The notes beneath the pieces were generated by a model, which saw only the letters and a list, made by a program, of their open reading frames with translations, was not told where the DNA came from and ran no database searches. DNA of 64,000 bases from Bacillota bacterium (GTDB lineage: Bacteria > Bacillota > Clostridia > Christensenellales > SZUA-584): positions 62,001 through 126,000 of the forward strand of contig JAEWCC010000015.1 in NCBI GenBank assembly GCA_023390815.1, in the 5' to 3' direction. The translations under genes were made by a program, and so were the position numbers. Position 1 is the first letter of the stretch, and every line of letters begins with the position of its first letter. Below, one piece after another: positions 1 through 7,948 of this stretch.

Positions 1-1216
1 GCAGCGCGTCCTGTGGGTAGTCCTTAACATCCACGCCGTCCAGCAGAACCTGCCCCTGGCTCGCGTCGTAAAAACGCGGGATGAGCTTCACGAGTGTAGA
101 CTTGCCCGAGCCGGTGCTGCCGATGATCGCCGTCACCTCGCCGGGCCGCGCGCTGAACGTGATATTGCTCAGTGCCGGTTCCTCCGCACCGTGATAATAG
201 AAGTTCACATCCTTGAATTCCACATAGCCGCGCTGCGTCGTCTGCGGCGCAACTTTGGCGGTATCGACGATGGAGGGCTTCAGCCCGAATATTTCGTTGA
301 TGCGTTCCGCCGCGGCCTGTGCGCGGGGCAGCATCACGAACATCATCGTGCCCATAATCAGCGCAAACATGATCTGCATCACGTATTGCTGGAACGCCAT
401 CAGGTTGCCTACCGTGGTCTCGCCCACGTCCACCTTGAGGCCGCCGAACCATAACACCGCAACGGTGGCTATGTTGAGCGCAAACATGATCGCCGGGAAC
501 ATGGCGCCCATCCAGCGGTATGCCGAGACCGACGTTGCGGTCAGGTCCGTATTGGCTTCATCGAAACGCTTCTGCTCGTACTCTGTCTTGTTGAACGCAC
601 GGATGACGCGGATACCGGTGAGGCCTTCGCGCAATACGAGGTTCACACGGTCAATCTTTTTCTGCAGCGACTTGAACAGCGGCATGGCCTTGAGCGCGAT
701 GCCGAGTATGATCGCCGACATGAAGATGATAATCACCACGATCAGCCAAGACAGTCCCGAATCCTTGTTGACAGCCATGATGATACCGCCCACCGCTGTA
801 ATGGGCGCGGCCAGCAGCATCGACATGATCATCACCATCACGTTCTGAATCTGCGTCACGTCGTTTGTGGAACGCGTAATCAGCGAGGCAGTGCCGATCT
901 TATCAAATTCGTTGAGGGAATACGACTGCACCGTCGAGAAAATATTGCGGCGCAGGTCTTTTGCGAATCCTACCGCCGTTCGCGAAGCGAACAACTGCGA
1001 TATAATCGTCGCGGCGACAGCCAGCAACGAGACACCCAGCATAATCAGCCCCGTCTGAACGATATAGGCGATGTCCTTGCCGACGATGCCTTTGTTGACA
1101 ATATCGGACATCAGGTTGGGCAGATACAGCTGCGCGAGCGACTGCACCGTGGTAAGCAGCACGACGAGCAGTGCCTGCCATTTGTATGGCTTGAGATATT
1201 TGAGTAACTTTACCAT
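1..1216 (-). CDS. ABC exporter, fused permease-ATPase (C-terminus beyond left edge)
   Basis: This is a half-size ABC exporter of the multidrug/lipid type: an N-terminal six-helix membrane domain fused to a nucleotide-binding domain. It begins at the ATG at 1216, preceded by AAGGGAGAC, and runs off the left edge after about 405 residues. The Walker A motif GSTGSGKST lies near residue 365. The Q-loop, signature motif, Walker B and H-loop are outside the window. It lies 67 bases downstream of a TetR regulator on the same strand, so it is probably a TetR-controlled drug or metabolite exporter. Such proteins often come as heterodimer pairs, and a partner could lie beyond the edge. The substrate cannot be told. 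Confidence 0.93.
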   Translation of the reverse strand, partial: MVKLLKYLKPYKWQALLVVLLTTVQSLAQLYLPNLMSDIVNKGIVGKDIAYIVQTGLIMLGVSLLAVAATIISQLFASRTAVGFAKDLRRNIFSTVQSYSLNEFDKIGTASLITRSTNDVTQIQNVMVMIMSMLLAAPITAVGGIIMAVNKDSGLSWLIVVIIIFMSAIILGIALKAMPLFKSLQKKIDRVNLVLREGLTGIRVIRAFNKTEYEQKRFDEANTDLTATSVSAYRWMGAMFPAIMFALNIATVAVLWFGGLKVDVGETTVGNLMAFQQYVMQIMFALIMGTMMFVMLPRAQAAAERINEIFGLKPSIVDTAKVAPQTTQRGYVEFKDVNFYYHGAEEPALSNITFSARPGEVTAIIGSTGSGKSTLVKLIPRFYDASQGQVLLDGVDVKDYPQDAL

Positions 1217-1283
1217 GTGTCTCCCTTTCTTAAAATTATTAAACTTTATAAATCCTAAAACTATTGACGCATAAGCGACCGAT

Positions 1284-1853
1284 TTATTGCATCTTGAGCA
1301 CAGATATCACCCGATCCAGCATCCAGTCAAAATATCGTTTGTCGTCCGCACAAACTTTGGGCGACAACAGGTTACGCATAAAGTATCCCGTGATGTTGGT
1401 CATATAGAACTTACGCGCCATTTCGGGGTCCGCGCCCAGCCGTCCCATCCGGTGCATGGTTTCAAAGTATTCATGCAGCCGGTTTTCCGCGCCGTGCTCC
1501 TTTTTCTTGAAATCCATCTCCGGCGGGGATTCGCGCATCTTGTCGCGCATGATCATGCGGATGAGCGGCGCGTTGCTCCGGTAGGTTTCCATCATGTTAT
1601 GCGCGATGTTCTTAAGATCGGTATCCAGATCATACACCGCTTCATTTTTAATATAATCGTCCACCTTGTAAGGATGCATGCAGCTGTGCAGCGTCTCCTC
1701 GAAAAGTGCGCGCTTGGTGCTGAAATGGCGGAACAGCGTCACCTCGCTCACGCCCGCAAGATCGGCAATCTCCTTAGTGGTTGCTGCGGCAAATCCGTTT
1801 TTTTCGAACAGATCGCGCGCGGCTTTTAAAATTTTCTCATGCGTGGTTTCCAT
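1284..1853 (-). CDS. TetR/AcrR-family transcriptional regulator
   Basis: A 189-residue one-component repressor. The N-terminal helix-turn-helix is typical of the family (residues about 5-55, including TTKEIADLAGVSEVTLFRHF). The rest is a helical ligand-binding domain that I cannot assign to a ligand. I chose the ATG at 1853 because GGGAG stands five bases upstream; a TTG at 1865 in frame would place that ribosome site inside the gene. It leads the ABC exporter gene on the same strand. A perfect palindrome sits over its predicted transcription start, which suggests that it represses itself and the exporter. Confidence 0.93.
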   Translation of the reverse strand: METTHEKILKAARDLFEKNGFAAATTKEIADLAGVSEVTLFRHFSTKRALFEETLHSCMHPYKVDDYIKNEAVYDLDTDLKNIAHNMMETYRSNAPLIRMIMRDKMRESPPEMDFKKKEHGAENRLHEYFETMHRMGRLGADPEMARKFYMTNITGYFMRNLLSPKVCADDKRYFDWMLDRVISVLKMQ

Positions 1854-1877
1854 CGCATCTCCCAATCCGTTTTGTAT

Positions 1878-1921
1878 GCAAGTACTTGCTTACATTACAC
1901 CTGGCCAAGTCTTTATGTCAA
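1878..1921 (-). promoter_or_regulatory. TetR/ABC operon promoter with palindromic operator
   Basis: On the minus strand TTGACA (1916-1921) and TGTAAT (1894-1899) are separated by 16 bases, a near-consensus sigma-A promoter. The predicted start falls near 1887, inside the perfect 12-base palindrome GCAAGTACTTGC at 1878-1889. That is where a TetR repressor would block transcription. The promoter is read directly from the sequence; binding is inferred. Confidence 0.7.
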
Positions 1922-2073
1922 TGGGCGATCCGCATGTTCACATTTTGTTTACGACAAAAGTTTATTACACCCAAGGCGCACCACTGTCAACCGCCAAATC
2001 GTCCATTCATAGATTGTTCACGATAAATTATCAAAATAGACGATGGCCAAAGACCGCTTGATCTTGCACCGGG

Positions 2074-2102
2074 TTGCTGACTTCGTTTCGTTCCACTATA
2101 AT
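2074..2102 (+). promoter_or_regulatory. sigma-A promoter of the apbE cluster, start on the ATG
   Basis: TTGCTG (2074-2079), a 17-base spacer and a perfect TATAAT (2097-2102). The transcription start expected seven bases after the -10 box is 2109, the A of the apbE ATG. No Shine-Dalgarno sequence is present, so the first gene may be translated from a leaderless mRNA. Confidence 0.65.
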
Positions 2103-2108
2103 AGCAGT

Positions 2109-3110
2109 ATGAGAAAAATATTGTTGTGCGTTATCGCGGCGGCGCTGCTGCTCGCCGCGTGTTCGAATAAAGTGACAGCTGCCTCGGGCGAGTATTACGC
2201 GCTCGATACCATCTGTACGCAGCAGGTAACGGGCGGCGACGCGCAGGCGGCGGCGGACGAGGTGAGCGCGATGCTCGCGCGCATCACGGATGAGATGTCG
2301 ATGAACGAAGGTTCCGACCTGTACGCGATCAACAGCGCCGCTCCGCAAAGCGCTCAGATCGCCGAAGAAACAGCCGATGTGCTTCAAAAGGCGCTCGAAT
2401 ATGCGGCACTTACGAACGGCGCGTTCGACCCTACCATCGGCCCCGTATCCTCGCTGTGGGACATATCCGGTACCCCGCGCGTACCCTCAGCAGATGAAGT
2501 TGCCGAAGCGATAAAGCTCGTGGACTATACGGGCGTCACCATCGACGGTACCACGGTTAAACTGGCTCGGCAGGGTATGATGCTCGATTTTGGCGGCATC
2601 GGCAAAGGCTACGCGGCAGACCTCGCGGCGCAGATCTATGAGAAGCACGGCGTGCAGACAGCCCTTCTTAACCTCGGCGGCAACGTCTTTGTTTACGGAG
2701 CCAAGGCAGGCGGAAGCGATTACCGCATTGGCCTGCGGGACCCGAACGGCGCGGATACCGACTATTTCGCCATCGTCTCCGAGAAGAACACGTCCGTCGT
2801 CACGTCAGGCATATACGAACGATATTTTGAAAGCGACGGCGTCGTCTACCACCACCTCTTCAACCCGGAAACGGGCTACCCCACGGACAACGGGCTCGCG
2901 GGAGTCACGGTGGTATGCCAGAGCAGCACGAAAGCCGACGCGCTTTCCACCGCGCTGTTCGTGATGGGCCTTGAAGACGGTTTGGCTTTCGCCGAAACGC
3001 TGGACGACGTGGAGGCGGCGTTCATCACGACCGACAAAAAAGTGTACGTCACAGAAGGATTGAAGGGAAACATCGAGATTACGAATGAAAGCTATATTCT
3101 CCAAAGCTGA
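2109..3110 (+). CDS. apbE: FAD:protein FMN transferase (ApbE family lipoprotein)
   Basis: A 333-residue flavin transferase that covalently attaches FMN from FAD to threonine residues of exported or membrane flavoproteins. It starts with a lipoprotein signal peptide (MRKILLCVIAAALLLAACS, lipobox AAC), so it acts outside the membrane. Family landmarks are visible: the DGAFDPTIGPVSSLWDI-type segment near residue 100, LDFGGIGKGYAAD near residue 160, LLNLGGNVFVYG near residue 185 and HHLFNPETGYPTDN near residue 250. The start at 2109 gives the signal peptide; an upstream in-frame ATG at 2043 would precede the promoter. Its 3' end overlaps the next gene by 26 bases, so the four-gene cluster is probably one operon. 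Confidence 0.93.
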   Translation: MRKILLCVIAAALLLAACSNKVTAASGEYYALDTICTQQVTGGDAQAAADEVSAMLARITDEMSMNEGSDLYAINSAAPQSAQIAEETADVLQKALEYAALTNGAFDPTIGPVSSLWDISGTPRVPSADEVAEAIKLVDYTGVTIDGTTVKLARQGMMLDFGGIGKGYAADLAAQIYEKHGVQTALLNLGGNVFVYGAKAGGSDYRIGLRDPNGADTDYFAIVSEKNTSVVTSGIYERYFESDGVVYHHLFNPETGYPTDNGLAGVTVVCQSSTKADALSTALFVMGLEDGLAFAETLDDVEAAFITTDKKVYVTEGLKGNIEITNESYILQS

Positions 3111-3438
3111 TATTGTGCTGTTTATCCTGCTGCTGATAATCGCGGCAGCGGGGATCATATGGATGTCAAGCGGCGGCCAGGCACAAACGGCGGTCGTCCG
3201 GCAGGATGGCGAAATCGTCAAGGAAGTACCGCTGAATGTTGACCAAACGTTTCGGGTGGGCGATGTTGAGATTGCCGTCAAGGACGGCGCGATCGCGTTC
3301 ATCGAGTCCGACTGTCCGAACAAGGAGTGCATCCACGCGGGCTGGCTCCGCATGCCCGGCGCAACGGCGGCCTGCTTGCCCAACCGCGTTTCCATCACGC
3401 TGACGGGTGAAAGCGAGGTGGATGCGATTGCGAACTAA
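3085..3438 (+). CDS. NusG domain II-containing membrane-anchored protein (EetA-like)
   Basis: A 117-residue protein with one N-terminal membrane helix (ADIVLFILLLIIAAAGIIW) followed by a small extracellular domain of the NusG domain II type, with the segment ESDCPNKECIHAGWL and a later cysteine. This is the usual form of the stand-alone NusG_II proteins encoded beside ApbE and Gx-type transporters. From memory, EetA of Listeria and Enterococcus flavin-based electron-transfer loci belongs to this group. The start lies inside apbE, suggesting translational coupling. The biochemical role is unknown; a link to protein flavinylation or quinone-linked electron export is inferred from context. Confidence 0.8.
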   Translation: MKAIFSKADIVLFILLLIIAAAGIIWMSSGGQAQTAVVRQDGEIVKEVPLNVDQTFRVGDVEIAVKDGAIAFIESDCPNKECIHAGWLRMPGATAACLPNRVSITLTGESEVDAIAN

Positions 3439-3994
3439 TGCCGTGTCCTCCGCCAAGAAAACCGCGCTGCTTGGCGCGCTGCTCGCGCTGTCGCTCGGGC
3501 TCTCGGTCGCCGAGAGCATGCTTGGCGCGCTCGTTCCCGTACCGATCCCGGGCGTGAAGCTCGGCCTTGCCAACATCGTATCGATGTTTCTGTTGTGCTA
3601 CTTCTCGCTGCCCACTGCGCTGACGCTCGCGGTGCTGCGTACGCTGCTTGCCTCGCTGTTTTCGGGCGGCCTCAGCATGTTCCTCTACTCGGCACCCGGC
3701 GCGCTGCTGTCCACGCTCGTGATGTTCGCGGCGCTCAAATGGCTGCGTCCGCTTTCCATCGTGGGCGTATCGATGCTGGGCGCGGTTATGCACAACGTAT
3801 CGCAGGTGTGCGTCGCGGTGCTGACGACGGGCGAAGTCAATCTGTTCTATTACGCGTTCATACTTGTCGCAGTGGGCGCGGTTTCAGGTGCCATCACGGG
3901 CGTGGTCGCGCGGCTGAGTTTTGATCGCGCTTCGGGGGCGCTGCATATCCAGGGCTGGCGGCGCAAAGAATACTTTCACGGAGGTGCGGTATGA
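3422..3994 (+). CDS. Gx transporter family protein (EetB-like)
   Basis: A roughly 190-residue integral membrane protein with about five hydrophobic helices. The segment LVPVPIPGVKLGLANIVSMF is typical of the Gx transporter family, formerly named heptaprenyl diphosphate synthase component I, which resembles the membrane subunits of ECF vitamin transporters. It overlaps the NusG_II gene and is followed by ATGA overlap with the zinc peptidase gene. I chose the ATG at 3422; a GTG at 3407 in frame is the alternative, and neither has a perfect ribosome site. Together with apbE and the NusG_II gene it forms the trio found in extracellular electron transfer loci. Transport of a flavin or a quinone-related compound is only inference. 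Confidence 0.82.
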   Translation: MRLRTNAVSSAKKTALLGALLALSLGLSVAESMLGALVPVPIPGVKLGLANIVSMFLLCYFSLPTALTLAVLRTLLASLFSGGLSMFLYSAPGALLSTLVMFAALKWLRPLSIVGVSMLGAVMHNVSQVCVAVLTTGEVNLFYYAFILVAVGAVSGAITGVVARLSFDRASGALHIQGWRRKEYFHGGAV

Positions 3995-4689
3995 CAGGCA
4001 TGTGGTCTCATTTTTACTGGGACTGGACAATGTTTTTAATTATCCCCGGCATCATCGTCGCTTTGTGGGCGCAGTCGCGCGTGAACCGCGCGTATGGTAT
4101 GTATTCCAAGATCCCGGTGCTTTCGGGCATGTCTGGCAGTGAAACGGCCTTTCGCATCCTGTCGGCAAGCGGAGTCGACGACGTGCAGCTTGACGTATCG
4201 GGCGGCGTGCTTTCGGACAACTACAATCCGCGCAAAAAGACGCTGAACCTGTCGGAGAATAACTACTCGGGGCGCAGCGTCGCGGCGGTCGCCATCGCGG
4301 CGCACGAGACCGGTCACGCCTTGCAGCATCACGACGGCTACATCCCGATGCGCATACGCAGCGTGATGGCTCCGGTCGTGAGCGCAGTGTCGTATATGCT
4401 CTGGCCTGTGCTGATACTCGGCCTGTGGCTCGGCTTCTCGGGCGCGATTCAGATCGCGGTGTACATCTTCCTCGGCATATTCGCGTTTCAGGTGGTCACG
4501 CTGCCGGTGGAATACAACGCCTCGCGCCGTGCGCTGGCGGAACTCACCGCAATGGGCTCCCTCACGGAGGAGGAGCTCTACGGCGCGAAGCAGATGCTTT
4601 CCGCCGCGGCGCTCACCTACGTGGCGGCCACGTTGGTCGCACTGCTCAACGTACTGCGTTTTTTGGCGCTTTCACAGCGCCGACGCTAA
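3991..4689 (+). CDS. membrane neutral zinc metallopeptidase (YugP-like)
   Basis: A 232-residue membrane peptidase of the Zn_peptidase_2 type. It has an N-terminal helix, a domain with the zinc motif AAHETGHALQHHDG (HExxH with HETGH at about residue 106), and two or three C-terminal helices. The glutamate in the third-ligand region is probably in LPVEYNASRRAL. Its ATG overlaps the stop of the transporter gene (ATGA), so it is the last gene of the apbE cluster. Substrates of this family are not known. Membership in the operon may be by convenience rather than function. Confidence 0.88.
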   Translation: MTGMWSHFYWDWTMFLIIPGIIVALWAQSRVNRAYGMYSKIPVLSGMSGSETAFRILSASGVDDVQLDVSGGVLSDNYNPRKKTLNLSENNYSGRSVAAVAIAAHETGHALQHHDGYIPMRIRSVMAPVVSAVSYMLWPVLILGLWLGFSGAIQIAVYIFLGIFAFQVVTLPVEYNASRRALAELTAMGSLTEEELYGAKQMLSAAALTYVAATLVALLNVLRFLALSQRRR

Positions 4690-4720
4690 GCCCTGCGTGC
4701 GATCTTTTTTGCGTTTTGGG

Positions 4721-4749
4721 TTGTAACCGCTTGGGCAAGCCTTTATAAT
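4721..4749 (+). promoter_or_regulatory. sigma-A promoter of tkt
   Basis: TTGTAA (4721-4726), 17-base spacer, TATAAT (4744-4749). The expected start is near 4756, giving a 60-base leader before the transketolase ATG at 4816. Confidence 0.7.
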
Positions 4750-4815
4750 GGGTACGGGTATTTAAGGTTTCCCGCGGCTCTGCCGTGAACATATTTTGCT
4801 TTTGGAGGATATCGA

Positions 4816-6798
4816 ATGAACCATATCGACAAGCTGTCCATCAACACCGTGCGCGTGTTGTCGGTGGAAGGCGTTCAGAAGGCGAACAGCGGCCATCCGG
4901 GCCTGCCGCTCGGCGCTGCACCCATGGCGTATACGCTCTGGTCACGGCATTTAAAGCACAACCCGAAGAATCCCGCGTGGGCGGATCGTGACCGCTTTGT
5001 ACTTTCGGCGGGACACGGCTCCATGCTGCTCTATTCGCTGCTTCACGTATTCGGCTATCCCGTCTCGCTGGACGACCTCAAGAACTTCCGTCAGTTTGGC
5101 GCGAAGACCGCCGGTCATCCCGAATACGGCCACATCCCGGGCATTGAGACGACGACCGGCCCGCTGGGTCAGGGTATCGCGAACGCCGTGGGTATGGCGA
5201 TGGCAGAGTCCCATCTTGCAGCCATGTTCAATAAGGAAGGCTATCCGGTGGTAGACCACTACACCTACACGCTTTCTGGCGACGGCTGCCTGATGGAAGG
5301 CGTCGCGTCGGAAGCCTGCTCGCTCGCCGGCACGTTAAAGCTCGGCAAGCTCATACTGCTCTACGACCGCAACAAGATCACCATCGAAGGCGAAACGGAC
5401 TTCGCGTTCGACGAAGACGTCGCAAAGCGTTTTGACGCGTACGGCTGGCAGGTGCTCAATGTGGCGGATGGCAACGAAGATATCGACAGCATCGACAAGG
5501 CCATCGCCGCCGCCAAAGCGGAAACGGAGAAGCCTTCGATCATCATCATCAACACCGCTATCGGCTATGGCTGCCCCGCAGTACAGGGCAAAGCCTCGTG
5601 CCACGGCTCTCCGCTCGGCGACGAGAACATCGGCTGCTTAAAGCAGACGCTCGGCTGGGAATACGAAGGCAGCTTCCTCGTGCCCGCCGAAGTGCAGGCC
5701 GAAGCCGCCAACCGCCAGAAGGCCTACGAAGCGGCTGAAGCCAAGTGGAACGACATGTTCGCTGAATACCGCGCGAAGTTCCCCGAGATGGAGGAACTTT
5801 GGAATAAGTGCTTTGGAACACCCGATACCAAGGCGATCTTCGACGACGCGATGTACAAGTTCGAAAAGCCGCTGGCGACCCGCCAGTCCTCTGGTGAAGT
5901 GTTGAACCGCCTCGCAGCCAAGCTGCCCTCCCTGTTCGGCGGCAGCGCGGACCTCGGCCCCTCCAACAACACCGTGATCAAAGGCAAGCCGTACTATGCG
6001 CCGGATTGCCGCGAAGGCATCAACATCCACTACGGCATCCGTGAGTTCGCGATGGCGGCGATCGCCAACGGCCTTGCGCTGCACGGCGGCGTGATCCCGT
6101 ATGTGGCGACGTTCTTCGTGTTCACCGACTACTTAAAGAACGCGGTACGGCTCTCCGCGCTGATGGGTCTGCCCGTAATCTACGTCATGACACACGACAG
6201 CATCGGCGTGGGCGAAGACGGCCCGACGCATCAGCCGATTGAGCAGCTTGCGTGCATGCGCGCCACGCCCAACACCTATATGTGGCGTCCGGCGGATTCC
6301 AAGGAAACCGCTGCGGCGTACGAGTTCGCGCTCACCGCAGGCGGTCCGTCCGTGATCGCGCTCACAAGACAGACCCTGCCGCTCTACGCGGAAACCAGCC
6401 GCGAAGCGCTCAAGGGCGCGTACGTGCTCAAAGACTTCGGCCCGAACCCGCAGGTCATACTGATCGGCACGGGCAGCGAGGTGGAGCAGTGCATGGCCGC
6501 AGGTGCACAACTCGCGGTACAAGGCATCACCGCGCGCGTGGTCTCTATGCCCTGCATGGACCTGTTCGAGGAACAGAGCGAAGCCTACAAGCAGAGCGTT
6601 CTGCCGAGCAGCATTGATCGCCGCGTCGCCGTGGAAGCGGGCGCATCGTTCGGCTGGCACAAGTACACGCTTTGCAAGGGTGAAATCGTCGCGTTGGATC
6701 ATTTCGGCGCTTCCGGCCCGGCCAAGCAGCTGTTTGAAGCCTACGGCTTCACCGCGGAGAACATCGCGGCCAAAGCCAAAGCGGTGCTCGCGAAATAG
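4816..6798 (+). CDS. tkt: transketolase
   Basis: A full-length 660-residue thiamine-diphosphate enzyme that moves two-carbon units between ketose and aldose phosphates in the non-oxidative pentose phosphate pathway. Order of domains: ThDP-binding domain with ANSGHPGLPLGAAPMAY near residue 25 and the GDGCLMEG motif near residue 155; pyrimidine-binding domain with GIREFAMAAIANGLALHGG near residue 400 and THDSIGVGEDGPTHQPIE near residue 465; C-terminal domain. GGAGG stands seven bases before the ATG. It has its own promoter and is followed by a small hairpin repeat. Its length is usual for the family. Confidence 0.97.
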   Translation: MNHIDKLSINTVRVLSVEGVQKANSGHPGLPLGAAPMAYTLWSRHLKHNPKNPAWADRDRFVLSAGHGSMLLYSLLHVFGYPVSLDDLKNFRQFGAKTAGHPEYGHIPGIETTTGPLGQGIANAVGMAMAESHLAAMFNKEGYPVVDHYTYTLSGDGCLMEGVASEACSLAGTLKLGKLILLYDRNKITIEGETDFAFDEDVAKRFDAYGWQVLNVADGNEDIDSIDKAIAAAKAETEKPSIIIINTAIGYGCPAVQGKASCHGSPLGDENIGCLKQTLGWEYEGSFLVPAEVQAEAANRQKAYEAAEAKWNDMFAEYRAKFPEMEELWNKCFGTPDTKAIFDDAMYKFEKPLATRQSSGEVLNRLAAKLPSLFGGSADLGPSNNTVIKGKPYYAPDCREGINIHYGIREFAMAAIANGLALHGGVIPYVATFFVFTDYLKNAVRLSALMGLPVIYVMTHDSIGVGEDGPTHQPIEQLACMRATPNTYMWRPADSKETAAAYEFALTAGGPSVIALTRQTLPLYAETSREALKGAYVLKDFGPNPQVILIGTGSEVEQCMAAGAQLAVQGITARVVSMPCMDLFEEQSEAYKQSVLPSSIDRRVAVEAGASFGWHKYTLCKGEIVALDHFGASGPAKQLFEAYGFTAENIAAKAKAVLAK

Positions 6799-6821
6799 CA
6801 CGGAAACCAACAATATCGTAA

Positions 6822-6846
6822 TGTAGGGGCGGCCACTGGCCGCCCG
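6822..6846 (+). repeat. GTAGGG hairpin repeat (copy 1)
   Basis: The sequence GTAGG is followed by the stem GGGCGGCC (6827-6834), loop ACT and GGCCGCCC (6838-6845). It lies between tkt and the next gene and may end tkt transcription, although there is no T-run. It shares its GTAGG(G)-stem layout with copies near 16.7 kb and 45.1 kb in this window. Confidence 0.6.
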
Positions 6847-6889
6847 TTCATTTCTAAGGATAACACCGTTCGGAGAGAGAGGCAGAAAA

Positions 6890-7897
6890 ATGTTACAGGC
6901 AGATCAGCCGGTACGCATCGGCATTGTGGGTACCAACTTTATCAGCGACTGGCTGGCGGAAGCCGCGAAGATGACGGATTGCTGCAAGCTGGCCGCAGTC
7001 TATTCGCGCAGCGACGAGCGCGGCGCAGTGTTTGCGCAAAAACACGGCCTGCCGCTGCATTTCAGCGATTTTAGCGCATTCCTCGACTGCGACGCATTGG
7101 ACGCGGTATACCTCGCCAGCCCGAATTCGATGCACTATCCGCAAGCGATGGCCGCGCTCGAACACGGCAAGCATGTGCTCGTGGAAAAGCCCATGGCGCT
7201 TAATGCCGCTCAGGCTGAAGCCATAATCACTTTGGCGAAGAAAAAGGGACTCGTGCTGCTGGAGGCGATCCGCCCTGTATTCGATCCCTTCCTGCAAGTC
7301 GTTCAAGAAAATCTGTCGCGTATCGGTCGTATCCGCCGCGCGACATTCGAGTTCTGCCAGTATTCCTCGCGCTACGAGCGCTTCAAGGCGGGCGAACACG
7401 TCAACGTATTCGACGCCTCGCTCGGCAACGCCGCGCTGATGGACCTCGGTGTGTACTGCCTGCATACCTGCGTTGCATTGTTCGGCATGCCCAATACCAT
7501 CCATGCGGGTGCTTCATCCCTGAGCAACGGCACGGAGGTTGCCGGTACGTCCCTGCTGGACTATGGCACCATGCAGGCTGCTGTCCCCTACTCCAAGGTG
7601 ACTCAGTCGGTATTCCCGAGCCTCATTCAAGGTGAGGAAGGCACGATCGTGTTTGATACGCTCAACCAGCCCTCGTATGTGGAACTGCACCGTCTAGACA
7701 AAAGCGTGGAGAAGCTGCCGTTTGTGCCGGTTCAGCCCAACATGAACATGGCGTACGAGATCGAAGCGTTTTGCCGGTGCGTACGGAAAGAAGAAAGCAC
7801 GGATAAGTATGATGTGCAGTCCGTTAATGTACTGAGGATTATGGATGAGATACGCAGGCAAACGAGTATTGACTTTGGGTCGTGCGAGGAGTTATGA
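6890..7897 (+). CDS. Gfo/Idh/MocA-family NAD(P)-dependent oxidoreductase
   Basis: A 335-residue dehydrogenase. The Rossmann fold comes first, with IGIVGTNFISDWLAEAA near residue 10, followed by the family motif HVLVEKPMALN near residue 97, where the lysine of EKP is the usual catalytic residue. The C-terminal half is the alpha/beta substrate domain. Members act on sugars, cyclitols, trans-dihydrodiols or biliverdin; the substrate here is unknown. The ATG follows GGAGAGAGAGGCAG. It stands alone between a hairpin repeat and a bidirectional terminator. Confidence 0.92.
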   Translation: MLQADQPVRIGIVGTNFISDWLAEAAKMTDCCKLAAVYSRSDERGAVFAQKHGLPLHFSDFSAFLDCDALDAVYLASPNSMHYPQAMAALEHGKHVLVEKPMALNAAQAEAIITLAKKKGLVLLEAIRPVFDPFLQVVQENLSRIGRIRRATFEFCQYSSRYERFKAGEHVNVFDASLGNAALMDLGVYCLHTCVALFGMPNTIHAGASSLSNGTEVAGTSLLDYGTMQAAVPYSKVTQSVFPSLIQGEEGTIVFDTLNQPSYVELHRLDKSVEKLPFVPVQPNMNMAYEIEAFCRCVRKEESTDKYDVQSVNVLRIMDEIRRQTSIDFGSCEEL

Positions 7898-7907
7898 GCT
7901 TTAAAAC

Positions 7908-7938
7908 AAACAGGTACTGTTTCAAGCAGTACCTGTTT
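7908..7938. terminator. bidirectional terminator between convergent genes
   Basis: A 12-base perfect stem, AAACAGGTACTG (7908-7919) with CAGTACCTGTTT (7927-7938), loop TTTCAAG. The A- and T-rich ends allow it to work in both directions for the converging oxidoreductase and PH-like genes. Confidence 0.8.
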
Positions 7939-7948
7939 TATATTGTTG

